In this document: in pieces, positions 61,791-64,000 of the stretch
Layout: each line of letters begins with the position of its first letter
Numbering within the stretch: the stretch's first letter is position 1
Assembly (NCBI GenBank): GCA_902826815.1
Contig: CADEGF010000017.1
Location: 43,576 to 107,575, forward strand
Reading direction: 5' to 3'
Length of the DNA stretch: 64,000 bases
DNA from: an uncultured Mycobacteriaceae bacterium
GTDB taxonomy: Bacteria; Actinomycetota; Actinomycetes; Mycobacteriales; Mycobacteriaceae
Notes under the pieces: generated by a model
Seen by the model: the letters and a program-made list of their open reading frames with translations, nothing else
Databases searched by the model: none
What the model was told of the DNA's origin: nothing
Made by a program: the position numbers and the translations under genes

Positions 61791-61854
61791 CCGCGAGCGT
61801 GCGTAGTTGTACACCTGTCCGCGGCGTGTCGTGTGCAAACGCGCTCGCTCGCGG
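61791..61854. repeat. palindromic intergenic repeat between convergent genes
   Basis: CCGCGAGCG (61791-61799) is mirrored by CGCTCGCGG (61846-61854) with GTGCGTAGTTGTACACC and GTGTGCAAACGCG-like arms between. I remember similar CCGCGAGCGTGCG elements being common between genes in mycobacterial genomes. It lies in the 94-base gap between the nitroreductase and cyp142 stops, where a two-way terminator would be expected. Confidence 0.55.
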
Positions 61855-61882
61855 TGCAAGGTGCCCTGCGACGGCGCGACGG

Positions 61883-63079
61883 CTAGACGTTGAGCGGCTT
61901 GGTCGGGGTGAATGTCACCGGCATCTGCTCGAGGCCGCTGACGAAATTGGCTGGGCGAAGCGGGAATTGCGCACCGGAGACCAGGGCCAGATCGGGCAGC
62001 CGCTTGCACAGTCGCTCCTGCATCAGCGAGAGCTCGAGGCGGGCAAGCTGGTTGCCGAGGCAGAAGTGGGTGCCGAAGCCGAACGCCAGGTGATTGTTCG
62101 GATAGCGGGTGATGTCGAACTGCTCGGGATCGGTGAACACCGCCCCGTCGAAGTTGGCCGACTCGAAGAGCAGGATCATCTTCTCGCCCTCCTTCAGCGC
62201 CGTGCCGTGAAACTCCGTGTCGGCGGTGACGGTGCGCGCCATGTTCTTCACCGGCGCGGTCCAGCGCAGCATCTCTTCAATTGCGTTGGGCAGCAGGCCC
62301 AAATCGTTCCTCAGCCGCTCATGCTGATCGGGATGGCTCAGAAGCTGCCTGGTGCCGCCCGACAACGTGTGGCGGGTGGTTTCGTCGCCGCCGATCAGAA
62401 GCAGCAGCACCTCGGTGACGATCTGGTGGTCCTCGAGTTTCTCGCCTTCCACCTCGGCGTGCACGAGGACGCTGACCAGATCGTCGGTGGGATCGGTCTT
62501 TCGCTCGGCGATCATGCCGGTCATGTACGCGCTGTACGCCGCGAAGGCGTCCATCGTGACCTGCATCTTCTCCGGATCCGCTGTGCTGCTCAACGCGCCG
62601 ACCAGATCATCGGACCACCGCAGGAACATCGCTCGCTCCTCGGGACGCACCCCGAGCATGTCGCCGATGACCGCCATCGGCAGCGGTGCGGCGAGATCCC
62701 ACACGAAGTCGCATTCGCCGCGCTCGCAGACCGCGTCGATCAGCGTGTCGCACAGCGAGATGATCGATCCCTCAAGGTCTTTCACACGCTTGCGGGTGAA
62801 GCCGGAGTTGACGAGCTTGCGCCGCAACAGATGCTGCGGGTCGTCCATTTCGATCATCATCTCGACGCCCGGCTGGTCGGGCCGGATGCCGCCCGCATTG
62901 GAGAACAGCTCCGGGGTGCGCTCGGCCTCGATGACGGCCGCGTAGCTGGCGGCGGCGGCGAGCCCATTGCGATCGCGGAACACCGGCTCGTTCTCGCGCA
63001 TCCACTGGTAAATGGAGCGGGAGTCGCCCGCGTAGAAGTCGCCGTCGGTCAGGTCAACGTCTGGTCTGGTAAGGGTCAT
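61883..63079 (-). CDS. cyp142: cytochrome P450 CYP142, cholesterol/cholestenone 26(27)-hydroxylase
   Basis: A 398-residue P450 that matches M. tuberculosis CYP142 (Rv3518c) closely, from memory: YQWMRENEPVFRDRNGLAAA, LFSNAGGIRPDQPG, LLIGGDETTRHTLSGG in the I-helix, and the haem loop AFGFGTHFCLGNQLARLEL with Cys340. It oxidises the end of the cholesterol side chain, a step shared with CYP125, before CoA activation by FadD19. ATG 63079 follows GGAGGCAGG. The longer ORF upstream is rejected. I see no KstR box directly in front of it. Confidence 0.93.
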   Translation of the reverse strand: MTLTRPDVDLTDGDFYAGDSRSIYQWMRENEPVFRDRNGLAAAASYAAVIEAERTPELFSNAGGIRPDQPGVEMMIEMDDPQHLLRRKLVNSGFTRKRVKDLEGSIISLCDTLIDAVCERGECDFVWDLAAPLPMAVIGDMLGVRPEERAMFLRWSDDLVGALSSTADPEKMQVTMDAFAAYSAYMTGMIAERKTDPTDDLVSVLVHAEVEGEKLEDHQIVTEVLLLLIGGDETTRHTLSGGTRQLLSHPDQHERLRNDLGLLPNAIEEMLRWTAPVKNMARTVTADTEFHGTALKEGEKMILLFESANFDGAVFTDPEQFDITRYPNNHLAFGFGTHFCLGNQLARLELSLMQERLCKRLPDLALVSGAQFPLRPANFVSGLEQMPVTFTPTKPLNV

Positions 63080-63152
63080 GCCTGCCTCCATCGGTTGATA
63101 AGCGAATGTAGACGACCCGTCAACCACCCGATCTGCATTACCGTGATCCGGC

Positions 63153-63668
63153 ATGACCGTCAGCAGAACCGCATTCGCATTCGTCGTGTTCGCAACGGCC
63201 CTCACGCTCGCAGGATGCGGCGGCGACAAGCCCGCGGCCTCGGAGTCCGAAACACAGTCCAGCGGCCCGCCTGCCCCCGGCACCCCCATCGATGCGTGCA
63301 AGCTCATCAGCCCCGAGGACATCTCGAAGTTGCTGGGTAAGCCGATCGAGGGCAGGTCGATCGGCGGCGGACCGGACACCCCCGCCTGCACCTGGGAGAA
63401 CCGCGATACCTACGAATCGGTCACCGTGGAGATCGGCAACCCGGGCACGGCGGTCAACGGCACGCTGCCGCCGCCCGAGGCGGGCTTCCCCGAGGTCGGC
63501 ACCCCCGGCCCGGACGGGATTCGGTTCCTCGCCAGCGGCATGGTCGAGTTCCCCGCAGGCGGTCGCTCGAACACCGTGCAGGTCGCGGTTCTCGCCCTGA
63601 TGGGACAGGACGCCGACAACGCCGCCGTCGATCTCGCCCACAAGATCGGGCCGCAACTGCCGCAGTAA
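63153..63668 (+). CDS. DUF3558-family lipoprotein
   Basis: A 171-residue lipoprotein. The signal peptide ends with the lipobox LTLAGC, lipidated at about Cys22. The mature part has a Ser/Pro-rich linker and then the DUF3558 domain (DACKLISPEDISKLLGKPI, ACTWENRD), with two conserved cysteines. DUF3558 lipoproteins are common in actinobacteria and have no settled function. It is divergent from cyp142 and 19 bases from the next gene, so may be exported in the same conditions. Confidence 0.85.
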   Translation: MTVSRTAFAFVVFATALTLAGCGGDKPAASESETQSSGPPAPGTPIDACKLISPEDISKLLGKPIEGRSIGGGPDTPACTWENRDTYESVTVEIGNPGTAVNGTLPPPEAGFPEVGTPGPDGIRFLASGMVEFPAGGRSNTVQVAVLALMGQDADNAAVDLAHKIGPQLPQ

Positions 63669-63687
63669 CCGAACTACAGTGACGGGC

Positions 63688-64000
63688 ATGGCGGGTTTGT
63701 CCAAGTCCCAATTCACCATCGCAGGCACCGTGCTGACCATGCCGATCCGCGTCCGCGAGGCCGACGTGCACAGCGCGATGTTCACCGTCGACGCCGATGC
63801 CGCACAGCGCGTCATCGACTACAGCGGGCTGCGGGCCTTCGAGCTAAGGCCGGGTCGCGCCGTGGTCAACCTTCTGCTGACCCGGTTCGTCGACTGCGAC
63901 CTCGGGCAGTACAACGAGTTCTCGTTCTGCGTGATGGTGGCGCCGCCCGGATCGGACGTGCGCGGCCTGCGGGCGTTCGGCGAGGCGGGCACCTTCGTGC
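63688..64000 (+). CDS. Rv3519-like, acetoacetate decarboxylase-fold protein (cut by window edge)
   Basis: The first 104 codons of a gene from ATG 63688 that runs off the right edge. MPIRVREADVHSAMFTVDAD and VIDYSGLRAFELRPGRAVVN, then DLGQYNEFSFCVMV, resemble the acetoacetate decarboxylase-like proteins next to cyp142 in M. tuberculosis (Rv3519, from memory). The catalytic Lys of true decarboxylases would lie beyond the window. Likely a steroid-pathway accessory protein by context. Confidence 0.7.
   Translation, partial: MAGLSKSQFTIAGTVLTMPIRVREADVHSAMFTVDADAAQRVIDYSGLRAFELRPGRAVVNLLLTRFVDCDLGQYNEFSFCVMVAPPGSDVRGLRAFGEAGTFV

Noticed and set aside
1-64000. CRISPR arrays, tRNA/rRNA genes, integrases, transposases or plasmid origins
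   Set aside because: None seen: no regular spaced repeats, no cloverleaf-like sequences with CCA or TPsiC arms, and no transposase or integrase proteins.

Overview
The window is high-GC actinobacterial DNA from a mycobacterium, most likely a rapidly growing environmental species (Mycolicibacterium-type). The evidence is a complete mce4 operon, otsA beside it, KstR-type operators, FadD19/EchA19/CYP142 proteins that match the M. tuberculosis cholesterol enzymes as I remember them, a cutinase, many GTG/TTG starts, and no sign of phage, IS elements, tRNA, rRNA or CRISPR. All functional names are from reading the sequence; no database search was run.

Layout. (1) 1-16.3 kb is a mixed accessory region. 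It holds the start of a hemopexin-like gene, three copies of a four-cysteine secreted peptide family, a large LuxR (LAL) regulator, an ECF sigma factor heading a SDR-cupin-GATase-like operon, a P450 broken by an internal deletion, a TetR regulator, a cutinase, a dehydrogenase/CMD pair, a lipase-like gene with a one-base frameshift, and a SDR plus enoyl-CoA hydratase pair with a near-consensus KstR site. (2) 16.2-33.6 kb is the mce4 locus: small ORF-otsA, then on the minus strand yrbE4A-yrbE4B-mce4ABCDEF-mam4A-mam4B, with hsd4A-fdxD upstream and fadE26-fadE27-fadD17 divergent. This is cholesterol import and side-chain degradation. (3) 33.6-39.4 kb holds an AraC/VOC pair, then amidohydrolase-nitronate monooxygenase-fadD19 (minus) facing echA19 (plus) across a KstR box.

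(4) 39.4-61.8 kb is a block of about 22 kb that separates echA19 from cyp142, which are near neighbours in M. tuberculosis as I recall it. It looks like a complete amine-utilisation island. One strand carries PucR regulator, two gamma-glutamyl hydrolases, a signal-less solute-binding protein, a glutamine-synthetase-like ligase, a [3Fe-4S] ferredoxin and a P450. The other strand carries aminotransferase, glutaryl-CoA dehydrogenase, aldehyde dehydrogenase and a CaiB-type CoA-transferase. Two APC permeases, a YtcJ-like amidohydrolase, LacI and GntR regulators, a soluble cache-domain protein and a two-component pair surround them. The most economical reading is oxidation of a cyclic secondary amine (piperidine or pyrrolidine type) by the P450, gamma-glutamyl protection of the open-chain product, and flow through 5-aminovalerate and glutarate to crotonyl-CoA. 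That chemistry is inference; polyamine or cadaverine use is the main alternative.

(5) 61.8-64.0 kb returns to the sterol region with cyp142, a DUF3558 lipoprotein and the first part of a Rv3519-like gene. Steroid genes are tied together by four good KstR-like boxes (28301, 28389, 29677, 38576) and one near match (13853).
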